This document shows positions 21,562-34,300 of a DNA stretch of 64,000 bases, piece by piece. The position numbers and the translations under genes are program-made. The notes beneath the pieces were generated by a model, which was not told the origin of the DNA, ran no database searches, and saw only the letters and a program-made list of their open reading frames with translations. Position 1 is the stretch's first letter, and each line of letters starts with the position of its first letter. The stretch covers positions 24,719,262 to 24,783,261 of the forward strand of contig OZ022339.1 of NCBI GenBank assembly GCA_963989245.1. The letters are read 5' to 3'. This DNA is from Nansenia antarctica (taxonomy: Eukaryota > Chordata > Actinopteri > Argentiniformes > Microstomatidae).

Positions 21562-24500
21562 TTTTAATATATATATATTAAACCATTGTGGGAGTTGTAA
21601 CAATGAGACGACAGACGTAGGTTGGAGTCGAGGTTGTTTACTTCTCCTCACTTTCAGATACATGCAAAACATACACTCAGTGACAACAATACTAGCATAA
21701 CCCGGAACCGGAAACCATTGCCCCTTTAACCCCCACTCTTAAAGGTACAAGCTCTCCTTGGTGAATGTCTCTCCTATTGACTTAATGTGAATCACCACAC
21801 CATTACATTTTTTTTTATTATAGTAGATAAGTCACATTGCTTCACTTAACACAGTAACTTTACACATATTTCACGATATATTGTTTTTCTGTGCTGTGGT
21901 AGAGAAGGCAAGAGACCATCTAGTGTTCAAGCCTCTACATTCAAAAGCCTCTCTTTTTAATTGTTGTCTGTGAGTGGATAGTTCCTATTATATAAATTCT
22001 CATCTATATCTGTCTCAAACTATGCTGTGTTGGGTCCTTGAATTTGAGGAAATTGAGTCTTGAAAGTCCTTGAAAAGTGCTTGAATGTGATGTTTCAGAA
22101 GGTGTGGGAACTCTGCACTAAGCTAAACTGTTTTATATAGGTGTGTGCTGTACTTACTCATTATTTACGTGCGGTTATTGATTAGCTGGGCATTAGTATA
22201 GCTAAAGCAACACTGGCTCCCCGCTGGTGGAATGAGCTTCCCACGGCTGTCAGAACTGCAGAGTCACTACCCATCTTCCGTCGTAGACGGCATCCACTGC
22301 CCCCCAGCACTGCGTCTCCTGAAGACACCCGCTTTTCCCCTCTACTGTGTCCCCTAAAAACTTCTATTTGCCCACCTTGTACTGTTTCTCTGTTTCTCCA
22401 GGGTAAATTTTTTTTTTTTTAAAAGAGGTTAGGTTAAGAAGAAGGTGATAGAAGAAGGTTTTTCCTTCTATCAATGGCCCCGGGCCTGAGCTGGATTACT
22501 CTTCCTGCTACGACTGGTGGATTGATGATTCACTTGCTTAGTCAAATGTATTGATTGTAAGTCGCTTTGGAATAAGGCGTGTGCTAAATGCCTAAAATGT
22601 AAAATGTTAGTTCAACGTGTCCTTCACAGAAACGCAGCACCCTGGTAAAGCAGCTCAACGACTCAGACCCCTCCACCACCTCCCCCCTCATGGAGGGCAC
22701 GCCCACCATCAAGAGCCGCAAGAAACTGCTGCAGATCATCGACACTACCCTGCTGAAATGCTACTTGCATGTAGGTGGTTTTGTGACTGTATATATCCCC
22801 TCACCGTGTCACTGTGCATGTACAGTATACACATGAACATGAAGGGTTTTCACATTTGTGTTTTTTCTCTCTCGCTCCTTCTCTTTTTTTTCTTCTTTTT
22901 ATTTATGAAAATGTTCACCTTAAGACAAAAAAAGGAAACAAAAAAAAGGAAAGTTAATAACACAATAATATTAAAAAGAACACAAAAATAGGAAACAAAC
23001 AAATATGTGATCAAATCAAAACAGAATTTTGAGTTTTGAGAAAAACGGAATAAACTGAACCAAAGCTTGAATATATGATAAGGCAAAAACATAATTTTCC
23101 TCAAAAGTGACGTAAGACATTATTTTAAGAAGGTGACGATATTGTACAATGGTCATGACCAATCAGATACATTGGCTAAATAAATACAAAATGTTTCCCA
23201 AAATGTTTCTCCCAGTTCTTTTTGAAGCCTTATAGCAGGGTTCGACAGTAATGCTTGCCCGGAGCAAGTAAAAAATTCGCTGGAATCGTGGAGTGGATCG
23301 TGGAGTGAAGATATTATCAAAGGGTGCGCGATGCGACGGGTGATCGACAGGCGCTTACACTTTGATAATATCTTCACTCCGCGATCATCTAGTCTGGTCT
23401 GGCGCCTGCGCCGTCTGCTGTTCTTCCTGCACTTCCTGCACACGCAAGCGGGCAAGCGTTACTGTCGAACCCTGCTTATAGTGTGAGTCATTTGTTCTGA
23501 ATGATGCAGTTGGTTAACAATCCCACTCCTTCTCTAACAATCCCACTCCTTCTCTTTGAAGACCAACGTGGCGCTGGTGTCTCCTCTCCTGCGTCTGGAG
23601 AACAACCACTGCCACATAGAGGAGAGCGAGTACGTCCTGAAGAAGGCCCACAAGTACAGCGAGCTGATCATCCTGTATGAGAAGAAGGGCCTGCACCAGA
23701 AAGGTAGGCCGACTAGCCTAGACATGAGAAGAAGGGCCTGCACCAGAAAGGTACACCGACTAGCCTAGACATGAGAAGAAGGGCCTGCACCAGAAAGGTA
23801 CACAGACTAGCCTAGACATGAGAAGAAGGGCCTGCACCAGAAAGGTACACAGACTAGCCTAGACATGAGAAGAAGGGCCTGCACCAGAAAGGTACACCGA
23901 CTAGCCTAGACATGAGAAGAAGGGCCTGCACCAGAAAGGTAGGCCGACTAGCCTAGACATGAGAAGAAGGGCCTGCACCAGAAAGGTACACAGACTAGCC
24001 TAGACATGAGAAGAAGGGCCTGCACCAGAAAGGTAGGCCGACTAACCAAGACATGAGAAGAAGGGCCTGCACCAGAAAGGTAGGCCGACTAGCCTAATAA
24101 TAATAATAATAATTCATTACATTTATATAGCGCTTTTCCGAGGCTCAAAGACGCTATGGGAGACAATATGGGAGAAACGGAAAACACAGAAACAACAAGC
24201 AACAGATAACATGGGCACATAGAACACAGAGTTAACGAACGGGGAGTGGGGGGGGGTGGCAGGGTTGGGGGAGATGGCATGGGGTAGGGGAGGCTGTATG
24301 CATGTCAGGGGGGGAGGGGGGGTGGCAGGGTTAGGGGAGATGGCTAGAGGTAGGGGAGGCTGTAAGCATGGGAGAACAGAGGTTTTGAGGTGGGATTTAA
24401 AGGTGAGGAGTGAGGGTGAGTCTGAGTGGTTGAGGGAGAGAGTTCCAGAGGCGGGGTGCAGCTCGTGAAAAGGCACGGTGACCGAAGCCTTTGAGTTTTG

Positions 24501-27500
24501 ACAACATTCTCATTGTGTCAAAATGAGCATGTGACTCTGCGATAGTCGCCGACGCCTAGAACAGGGTTCCTACAAGTTTCAACAAGTCACATTTAAGACC
24601 TTTTTTAATACCTTTTAAAGACCTATTTGGGTAGAGTTTTAGACCTATTCGCGACACCATATGATAGCTTTTTGTCATCCTCAAGGTGATGAAATTAGGG
24701 ATTTCACTGCCATACAGACAAAAAAGGAAGCGAATTGGCTTTTTTTTTTGCTTCCAGCTTGATTAATTTCTGCGTAAATAGATGTGGTCGGACTGATTTC
24801 CTTGCAGGATCTCATTTTTAAAGACCTAGCACCTAATTTTTAGGCCGAATAACTGAAATGTAAGACCTTTTTAGCCCTTATAAAGGATTTGCTGGATTTT
24901 AGATTTTAAGGCTTTTTAAGGCCAGCGCGGGAACCCTGATAGAATGTTCTGTGTTCCTCAGTCATCTGTTTTGCGTGTGCTGGGACAGAGATGTTCTCGA
25001 TGGTTTGTGTGATGCTGAGTGAGGGATTCCTCACAGATCGTGTCTGAATGGTCCCCATTCTCTCTGACATGTGGTTGACTGCCCTTGTCACCTCCCCAGA
25101 TCATAGCTGTCTTAACGATATTTAGATAGTGATGCTATTTTGTGGTGGGTTCTGGCCTGCGCTCGTTCACTGCATGTGTTTCTAATCAGTCTGCCACAAG
25201 CTGTTCTAGTGATGTAATGTAAGTGTCTCTCTCTCTTTCTTGCTCTTGTTTTCCTCTCTCTCCCTCTCTTTTCTCTATCTACCCACTCAAAACCAACCAG
25301 CTGATCTGGTTTGCCAATTACATTTTCATGCTGTGTTCAAGTTTGTTACATTTCTGTGGAAACAGCAGTTGCAAAAAAAACACTTCTTGAGTATGACACA
25401 TGATCTGTCTCTCCTCCCTCTCCCTCTCCCTCTCTCCCTCTCCCTCTCTCTCTCTCCCTCCCTCTCCCTCTCTCTCCCTCTCTCTCTCCCTCCCTCTCCC
25501 TCTCTCTCTCCCTCCCTCTCCCTCTCTCTCTCCCTCTCTCTCTCTCTCTCTCCCCCTCCCTCCCTACAGCGCTCCAGGTGTTGTTGGACCAGTCGACTAA
25601 GGCTAACTCTCCTCTGAAGGGCCATGAGAGAACAGTACAGTACCTCCAGAGGCTGGGTGAGCTGCTAACACCTGCCACACCTCTCAACACAACACATACT
25701 GACAAATCGTGACGTTAGAATTATAAGGTTCTATCTCCATTTTTGGTCAAAATTTAGTTTTTTACATAATCTGATCCATTAGGTGTTTATTAATGCCTGT
25801 GTGGTGTTATTTTTAAAATGTTCAAATGTTTGAGTTAGTAATTCATGAAATACAAAGGTACAAGACAGAATGGAATGTAAAAACTTTGACGCTCAATATC
25901 TCTGAACTACCCTAAACGGAGAACCTTATAATTCTAAGCTCACAACATACTGATAAATGGTAAATGGACTGCACTTATATAGCGCCTTTTTTGCTACTCC
26001 AAAGCTGCTCCAAAGCGCTCGACAACGGTCTCTCATTCACCCATTCACACACACATTCACACACCAATGGCGGCAAGCTGCCATGTAAGGCGCCGGCCGG
26101 CCCGGACACTGGGAGCAATTTGGGGTTCAGTGTCTTGCCCAAGGACACTTCGACATGTGGCCAGCCAACCGGGGCTCGAACCACCGATCTGCCAACCTTG
26201 TGATCATTAGACGGCGACTCTACCTCCTGCGCCACAGCCGCCACCCTTGATCTGTGGCTCCTATACCTGCATCTCATCATCTACCCCCCCTCCACACTGT
26301 TCTACCTGTGCTGTGAGTGACGGTCGAACCCCTTTCAATGTCTCCTCAGGGCTGGAGAATCTGGGGATCATCTTTGAGTTCTCTCCCTGGGTGCTGAAGA
26401 TCTGCCCGGAGGACGGTCTGAAGGTGAGCGTGTGTGGTACTGACTTTTATAGCCGCCTTATTCCCAAAGCGCTTTACAACGGCCTCTCATTCACCCATTC
26501 ACACACCAATGGCGGCAAGCTACCATGCAAGGCGCCGGACCGTTCATTGGGAGCAATTTTTGAGGGTTCAGTGTCTTGCCCAAGGACACCTCGAAATGTG
26601 GCCAGTCGGGGAATCGATCTGCCGACCTTGCGGTCAGTAGATACCGGCTCTCCTGTGCCACAGCCGGCCCCCCCACGTGTGTAGGGGGGGTTTGAGCTGT
26701 CTCACAACGAGAAACCAGTTTGGTTACAACCAATAATTGTTTGCAGGGTTCTCACGGGTCCTTGAAATCCTTAAAAGTTTTTGAAAATAGACATGGGTCA
26801 TTGAAAGTGCTTGAATTCCCCCTCGCACCATTTATTAGTTAACAGTAATACGCAGTAATAACAGTAATATAACAGATTATGATTTGTTTGTTTATTTAAT
26901 CATTTATTTTGGCTCCACCAACAAAAAATTGTTCTGCAACTGAACTTCAACTGGACAGTTGCCTAGTAACCCGAACACAAACATCCGCAGGCTAGCTACT
27001 TTGTATTAACAGTCATTACATATAGTGGAGTGATACATATAGTTAAAAGTCCCAGTGCTGTTATACTGTATATCAGCACTCATGGAATGCCTCCTGTCCA
27101 ATCAAATGACTTAATCGGAACTAACTGTTGTAGAAGTATCCTTAGTGAATACAATGTGGTGTGTTACCCTGTGGTGTGTTACCCTGGTGTGTTACCCTGT
27201 GGTGTGTTACCCTGTGGTGTGTTACCCTGTGGTGTGTCAACCTGTGGTGTGTCAACCTGTGGTGTGTCACCCTGTGGTGTGTCACCCTGTGGTGTGTCAC
27301 CTTGTGGTGTGTCACCCTGTGGTGTGTCACCCTGTGGTGTGTTACCCTGTGGTGTGTTACCCTGTGGTGTGTTACCCTGTGGTGTGTTACCCTGTGGTGT
27401 GTTACCCTGTGGTGTGTTATCCTGTGGTGTGTTATCCTGTGGTGTGTTACCCTGTGGTGTGTTGCCCTGTGCCAGATCTTCACTGAAGACCTGACGGAGG

Positions 27501-28244
27501 TGGAGACGCTGCCCAGAGAGAGGGTCCTGGGCTTCCTGAAGGAGGGCTTTGAGGAGCTGGCCGTGCCCTACCTGGAGCACATCATCCATGTGTGGGAGGA
27601 CACGGGCCCCGAGTTCCACAACGTCCTGATCCAGCTCTACCTGGAGAGGGTCCAGGGCCTCATGAAGCAGTACCTCAACTCCCTGCCCGAGGGTAAGGGG
27701 GCTCCGCCAAGCCCACGCTTCTGTACACAGGCTTCCTGTACACAGGGTTCCCACGGGAAAGTGTGTGAATCCTTGCAGGGCTCGACATTAACGCCGGTTT
27801 ACTTGTCCGGAGCAAGTAAAACTTTCGCCCGTTTTGTTTGCGCGAGCACGACGACGCTGCTAGATCCTGGATATGTTTACCTGTGTGCAGGAAGACCAAC
27901 AGACGGCGCAGGCGCCAGACCAGACTAGATGATCGTGAGTGAAGATATTATCAAAGCGTACGGGTGATCGACAGGCGAGTACACTTTGATAATATCTTCA
28001 CTCACGATCATCTAGTCTGGTCTGGCGCCTGCGCCGTCTGTTGTTCTTCCTGCACACAGGTAAAAATGGATCTAGCAGCGTCGTCGTGCTCGCGCAAACA
28101 AACCCGGTGAAAGTTTTACTTGCTCCGGACAAGTAAAACGGCGTTAATGTTAAGCCCTGCCTTGAAAGTTTGTGAATTTGAGAAAAGAAAATCAAGGTCT
28201 TAAAAGTTTTTGAAAATAGACATGGGTCATTGAAAGTGCTTGAA

Positions 28245-28300
<56 letters not shown>

Positions 28301-31300
28301 AAAAAAATCTATATACAAAAAAATGTTTTACATAATTATAGTAGATAAGTCTCTGTATTGCTTAACTTTACACATATTTCACAATATATTGTTTTGCTGT
28401 GGTAGAGAAGGCAAGAGACCATCTAGTGTTCACACATTCAAGCCTCTCTTTTTAATTGTTGTCTGTGAGCGAATAGTTCCTATTATATCAATTTTTATCT
28501 AGATCTGTCTCAAGCTATGCCGTGTTGGGTCCTTGAATTTGAGGGAATTGAGTCTTGAAAGTCCTTGAAAGGTGCTTGAATGTGATGTTTCAGAAGGTGT
28601 AGGAACCCTGTGTATGGCACATCTAGTTGGACTCACAAATGTAGATCTGTCTTAGTGACTTTCTTTCTACCTTGTCCTACCGTGTCTTCATTCATATGAT
28701 CAATTCAGTTGACATCACTCCCCCTCAGTTACCTATATTTTCCACTGTTTCCTACAGCTCTTCTGCAGTGTCTTCGTTCTTCTTCTCCTCCTTCTGATAG
28801 TCTGTTCTCTTCTCCTACAGGGGTGGCAGCAGTGGCTGCTGGGAAGGAGGAAGGGGATCTGGGAGAGTTCAGGAACAAACTGCTGATTTTCCTGGAGGTT
28901 TCGAACAGCTATGAGCCGGGAAGACTCATCAGTGACTTTCCCTTCGATGGTGAGTACTAGATGGTTAGAGGACTAGATGGTTAGAGGACTAGAGGGTTAG
29001 AGGACTAGATGGTTAGAGGACTAGAGGGTTAGAGGACTAGAGGGTTAGAGGACTAGAGGGTTAGAGGGTTAGAGGACTAGAGGGTTAGAGGACTAGAGGG
29101 TTAGAGGACTAGAGGGTTAGAGGACTAGAGGGTTAGAGGACTAGATGGTTAGAGGGTTAGAGGACTAGAGGGTTAGAGGACTAGAGGGTTAGAGGACTAG
29201 ATGGTTAGAGGACTAGAGGGTTAGAGGACTAGAGGACTAGAGGGTTAGAGGACTAGAGGGTTAGAGGACTAGAGGGTTAGAGGACTAGAGGGTTAGAGGA
29301 CTAGAGGGTTAGAGGACTAGAGGGTTAGAGGACTAGAGGGTTAGAGGACTAGATGGTTAGAGGACTAGATGGTTAGAGGACTAGATGGTCCATACATGGG
29401 ACTGCAGACAAGGATAGTGAAAAAGCGTTTATTGTATTTGTGTTGTATTCAAATTCATCATTGTTCAATCAATCTTTTTATTATCCCAATGAGGAAATTC
29501 CTTGGGTAGCCAATTACAAAATATAAAAATATCTATACATGTATACATACACAGGGTTCCCGCGCTGGTCTTAAAAAGCCTTAAAGTCTAAAATCCAGAA
29601 TTCCAATTTACAAGGCCTAAAAAGGTCCCAAATTTCAGTTATTCCGTCTAAAAACAAGATGCTAGGTCTTAAAAATGACATCCTGCAAGGAAATCAGTCT
29701 GACCACATCTATTTACGCGGAAATGAATCAAGCTGGAACCCCAAAAAATGCCAATTTGCTTCCTTTTTGTCTGTATGGCAGTGAAATCCCTAATTTCATC
29801 ACCTCGAGGATGCCAAAAAGCATATGGTGTCGCAAAGAGGTCTAAAAAAGATCTAAAACGGTCTTAAATTTGACTCGTTGAAACTTGTAGGAACCCTGTA
29901 TACATACACTATACATTTCACACAGTTAGATCTTAGGTCCTGTATATGATTTGAATGACAACACATCATGTTAGAATTAAAAGGTTCTATCTAAATATTT
30001 GTCAAAATAGATTTTTTTTACATAATCTGATCCATTAGGTGTTTATTAATGCCTGTGTGGTGTTATTTTTTAAATGTTGAAATGTTTTAGTTAGTAATTA
30101 ATAAAATACAAAGGTTCCATCTCACAAAACATAATGGAATGTAAAAACTTTGACGCTCAATATCTCTGAACTACCCTAAATGGAGACAGAACCTTATAAT
30201 TCTAACGTCACGACATGACTGCGCTTGCCTCCCTGTCTCAGGTCTACTGGAGGAGCGCGCTCTGCTTCTGGGCAGGATGGGGAAACACGAACAAGCCCTC
30301 TTCATCTACGTACACGTCCTAAAAGACACCTCTATGGCTGAGCAGTGAGTAGTACTGCAGTCTCCCACGAGATCTCTCACCAACATGGACACAACTACTG
30401 GTTGACCCTCGCCCAGTTTTCATTTCAGACAGATGGTGATCATCTTTTCTGTTTGTTCCTCTCAGATACTGTCACCGGCATTATGACGAACTGACAGATG
30501 GAAACAAAGATGTGAGTAATACAATCTCATCTGTTACCCCTTTTCCACCAAGGCAGTTTGAGGGAACCAGTTCTTGGCATTTCGACAGCAAAAGAACCCG
30601 TCTCTCGGACAGGAAAACTGGTTCCAGATTGGTGCCGACACTTGACTGGTCTAGAACAAAGAACCGCTTACGTCAGGGGCTGGGGACGGGATGGGGACGA
30701 GACCAACCAAGACCAATGGATGCCAATGTGGGTTCGCAAAGCCAGGAGCAACACTTATAAAGATGCAATGTCGGGCTTCCGGTATGGCGTCAAGGCAAAC
30801 GGCTGTGTAAACGAAGAGCTCCCAGACAGGTCAACTTATTCCCCTTAACTGGTTACATTTCTTTCACAAATAGTACTTAAAATTAATATGTACGGGGAAA
30901 TGAACCGAAAGAAAAAAGAATCATCATCCCAGAAATCTAAGAAAAGTGACAGACAAACATCTGGAAAGGATAACGACAACGAAATGGACGAACACGAGAC
31001 CGCGGACATCTTGCAAGCTAGCATCAACGTCATACATGCGGAGATAAAGGCTATCCGATCAGACGTGAAAACGGAATTAAACAACTTTCAAGATACCTTT
31101 GCCAAAGACCTGAGGGGAGATTTGGCAAGTTTTCGAGACGACATCAACCACAAACTAACTGAAATTGCCAATGACCTGAAGGACGCGGTGGGAAGAGTGG
31201 AAGAGACGGAGCAGCGGGTGGCGGATATGGAAGAGTGGAGTACCGAAGCTACAGAAGCGCTACGCCAAGCCTTAGACACTCAAGAAAAACTTCAAGCAAA

Positions 31301-34300
31301 ATGTACAGACCTCGAAGCACGCTCCCGAAGAAACAACATACGCATTTACGGCGTCCCCGAGGGTGCTGAAGGAGACAACATGGAGGAGTTAATTGATGGG
31401 TTTATCAAGGCGGAGTTGGCCCTCACCGACATTGAACTTGGCATTCAGCGCTGCCACAGGGCGCTTGCAACCAAACCACCGCAAGGAGCTAACCCCCGAT
31501 CCATTGTAATGTACTTTCTCCAATACAAAATAAAAGAGTTAGTGCTCCGCACTGCATGGAGGAAGAAAGAAGTTCACCTGGACGGGAAAAGAGTGTACTT
31601 CGACCAAGATTACCCTACGGAGACGCAAAAAAAGAGGATGGCGTACGCTCCTATCAGAAAACTACTGCTTCCAGACTCCACCACCGGCGAAACTCTGCGT
31701 ATTCTACAACGACGGCCCCCTCACCTACAACAGCGCAGCAGAGGCTATGGAAGACCTGAGGAAGAGAGGGCTGATCGAGAGGGACAACGGTGATGAGGGA
31801 CCCGACACCCCAGCGAACTTGGAGAGGCTGAGCAACACATCCTGGCAGACGACGAGGGGGAGAACGTCCCGAAAACGAGAAACGCATCGGGAGAGAACAA
31901 GGCAAAAGCTCCAGGAATTCCGCCGTGGCACCAGAGATATTGAATGATTTCATTCTATTGCAAAAACACTTGACATAAACGGACATCTCATCCCTGTGGT
32001 AAGACTACACAAAAAGACGATAGTAGCCTGTGATTGGTAATTGGTCACCCAGGGACGACAGAGATAATGTTTAAATGTCGCACTAAGTTTTTGATTTGTT
32101 ACTAGTCAAATGTTTAACTGGGATGTTAATTCTATAACCCAAACTGTTTAAAAATAATAGACCGTTATGTCTGGGAGGTGAACAGTGTTACCCCAACGCA
32201 CAAGTGCGCTGTATTGTTGTACTAGGCAACAACTATCAGACTGCACGGGAAAGGCCCTTTGTGAAACGAAGGTTTTTCCTTTCCGACTGAGGTTACTTAA
32301 AGAAAAAACCTCAACTATGGAAGTCATTTCTTTTGAATGTACTTTTTTGTTTTTCATATTTTATGTTACTGTATATAGTTATGTTTTCAGGTCTTGGGTT
32401 TACTGTGGGATTAGACTTACCGCATTTGGTATTGCATGTTTCAACAAGAATATAGGATAGTTACACTTAATGTCAACGGGTTACAAAATCCAATTAAAAG
32501 AGGAAAACTCATAGCTAAGATGAAAAGAGAAAATCAACATAGACGCAAGATAATGTGAGACGTGCCCTATATCTGATAGATAGCATGAGTAAAAGCAAAT
32601 CAGAGTCTCTAACCATTAGCCTAGATGCGGAAAGGCCTTCGACTGCCATGGGAATTCTTATACCTGGTGCTACAGCGTTTTGGCTTTGATGATGCAGTTA
32701 TTGGATGTCTTAAATCCTTATATTACTTACCAACTGCCCGAATTAAAATAAATTGTAGCCTATCAAAAGTAGTTAACCTCGAACGTGGCTGTCGTCAAGG
32801 ATGCAATTTAAGTCCCGCCCTCTTTTCGTTATTCATAGAAGCACTTGCACAAGCCATAAGAGAAGATGTCTCCATTACAGGAATCTCAATTAAAGAAATG
32901 GAACATAAAATATCTCTGTATGCGGATGATGTACTGGTGACTCTATCCAACCCAAAATCCAGCCTACCTAAACTCATGTCATGTCTGGTGAAGTATGGCT
33001 CATACTCGGGATACAAATTAAACGTACATAAAACCCAAACTCTTTCTTTCAATTACTCACCACAGGAGAATATACGTAAAAAGTACAATTTTAAATGGAA
33101 TGCAGCTTATTAAATATCTAGGGGTTAATATACCAAAGAAACTAACTAACATTTATAATGTAAACTACAACCCCCTCACGAAGGAAATTAGAACAGATTT
33201 AGACAGATGACTACCCTTAACGCTCAGTATGTATGATCGAATAGAGACTATAAAAATGAACATTCTGCCACGGTTGTTATTCTTTTTTCAATCTTTACCA
33301 GTAGAGATCCCAAAGAAACAGTTTGATGATTGGAACCGAATGATCTCTAGGTTTGTGTGGAAAGGTCAGAAACCTAGGGTGCGATTCAACACCTTACAAT
33401 TACCGAAAGAAAAGGGGGGTATGTCTCTCCCTTGCCTGGAGGATTATTATAAAGCAGCCCAACTAAGATACTTGGTATGCTGGTGTAATGATTATTACAA
33501 CGCAAAATGGAAAGACATAGAACTGAGTCAACTGAATGTCCCCCTTCAATCCTTACTGGGTGATACAACTTCTAAGACTGTGTACTCAGATGAATTAAGT
33601 AGTTGGACGAAGGTTGCTCTCAATATTTGGTTCAAAGAATGTAAACACTCAAAACTTGAAAAAGACAAGCTGCTAAGATGGGTGGCATATAATAGAGCTT
33701 TTAAACCAGGAAAGCTGGACCCAAGATTTAAACAATGGACCAGGAAGGGAATTACATCATATTGCCTAATTTCATCTAATGGAATGGAATGGAATGGACT
33801 TTATTTGTCATTGCTACAGTACAGGTACCAAACAACGAAATTTAGGAGGGGTGGCTCCCCTGGTGTTAGGAAAGGGGAAAAAAACACATTTTAGAAAAAG
33901 CATAGATGCATAAAATCACAAGAAGGTATATGATGATGATGAAAACCTTTATTGTCCCCAATGGTGAATTTTTGTTGTCAAACAGCTTAGTTAGGGCAGA
34001 CAGAAAACATTCAATAAATACATAAATAAAACAGTGCAGGCTCAATAAGTAAAAAGTTCCAAGTTCCAAAGTTCCAGCTCCAGGTCTCCCCCACCCTGCA
34101 GGGCCTGGTTGTAGAGTCGGAGTGCAGCTGGAACAAAGGACTGTCCAAATCTTTTTGTACTTTGACGGGGGAGAACAAATCTGTGGCTGAACTTGCTCCT
34201 CATCCCCGCCAGCTCGCAGTACATCGGGTGGGAGGGATTGGATTAATACAGGCTTGAAGAGCTTTCAATATCTTATTGATAATCACAACCTAGAGAAACA

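Noticed and set aside
23679..24095. CRISPR-like array (regular 47-bp repeats)
   Set aside because: There are no unique spacers; the unit is contiguous and includes a coding exon end in a eukaryotic gene.
25326..25705. Arg-Glu rich ORFs on the - strand
   Set aside because: Translation of the CT-rich tract and shadow of vps39 exon 15.
27161..27928. 255-codon ORF spanning the 15-bp array and vps39 exon 17
   Set aside because: Only 27476-27692 is exon; the rest is repeat read-through and intron sequence past a good donor.
28955..29388. Interstitial telomere sequence (GGGTTAG words)
   Set aside because: The unit is 16 bp, GGGTTAGAGGACTAGA, not TTAGGG repeats.
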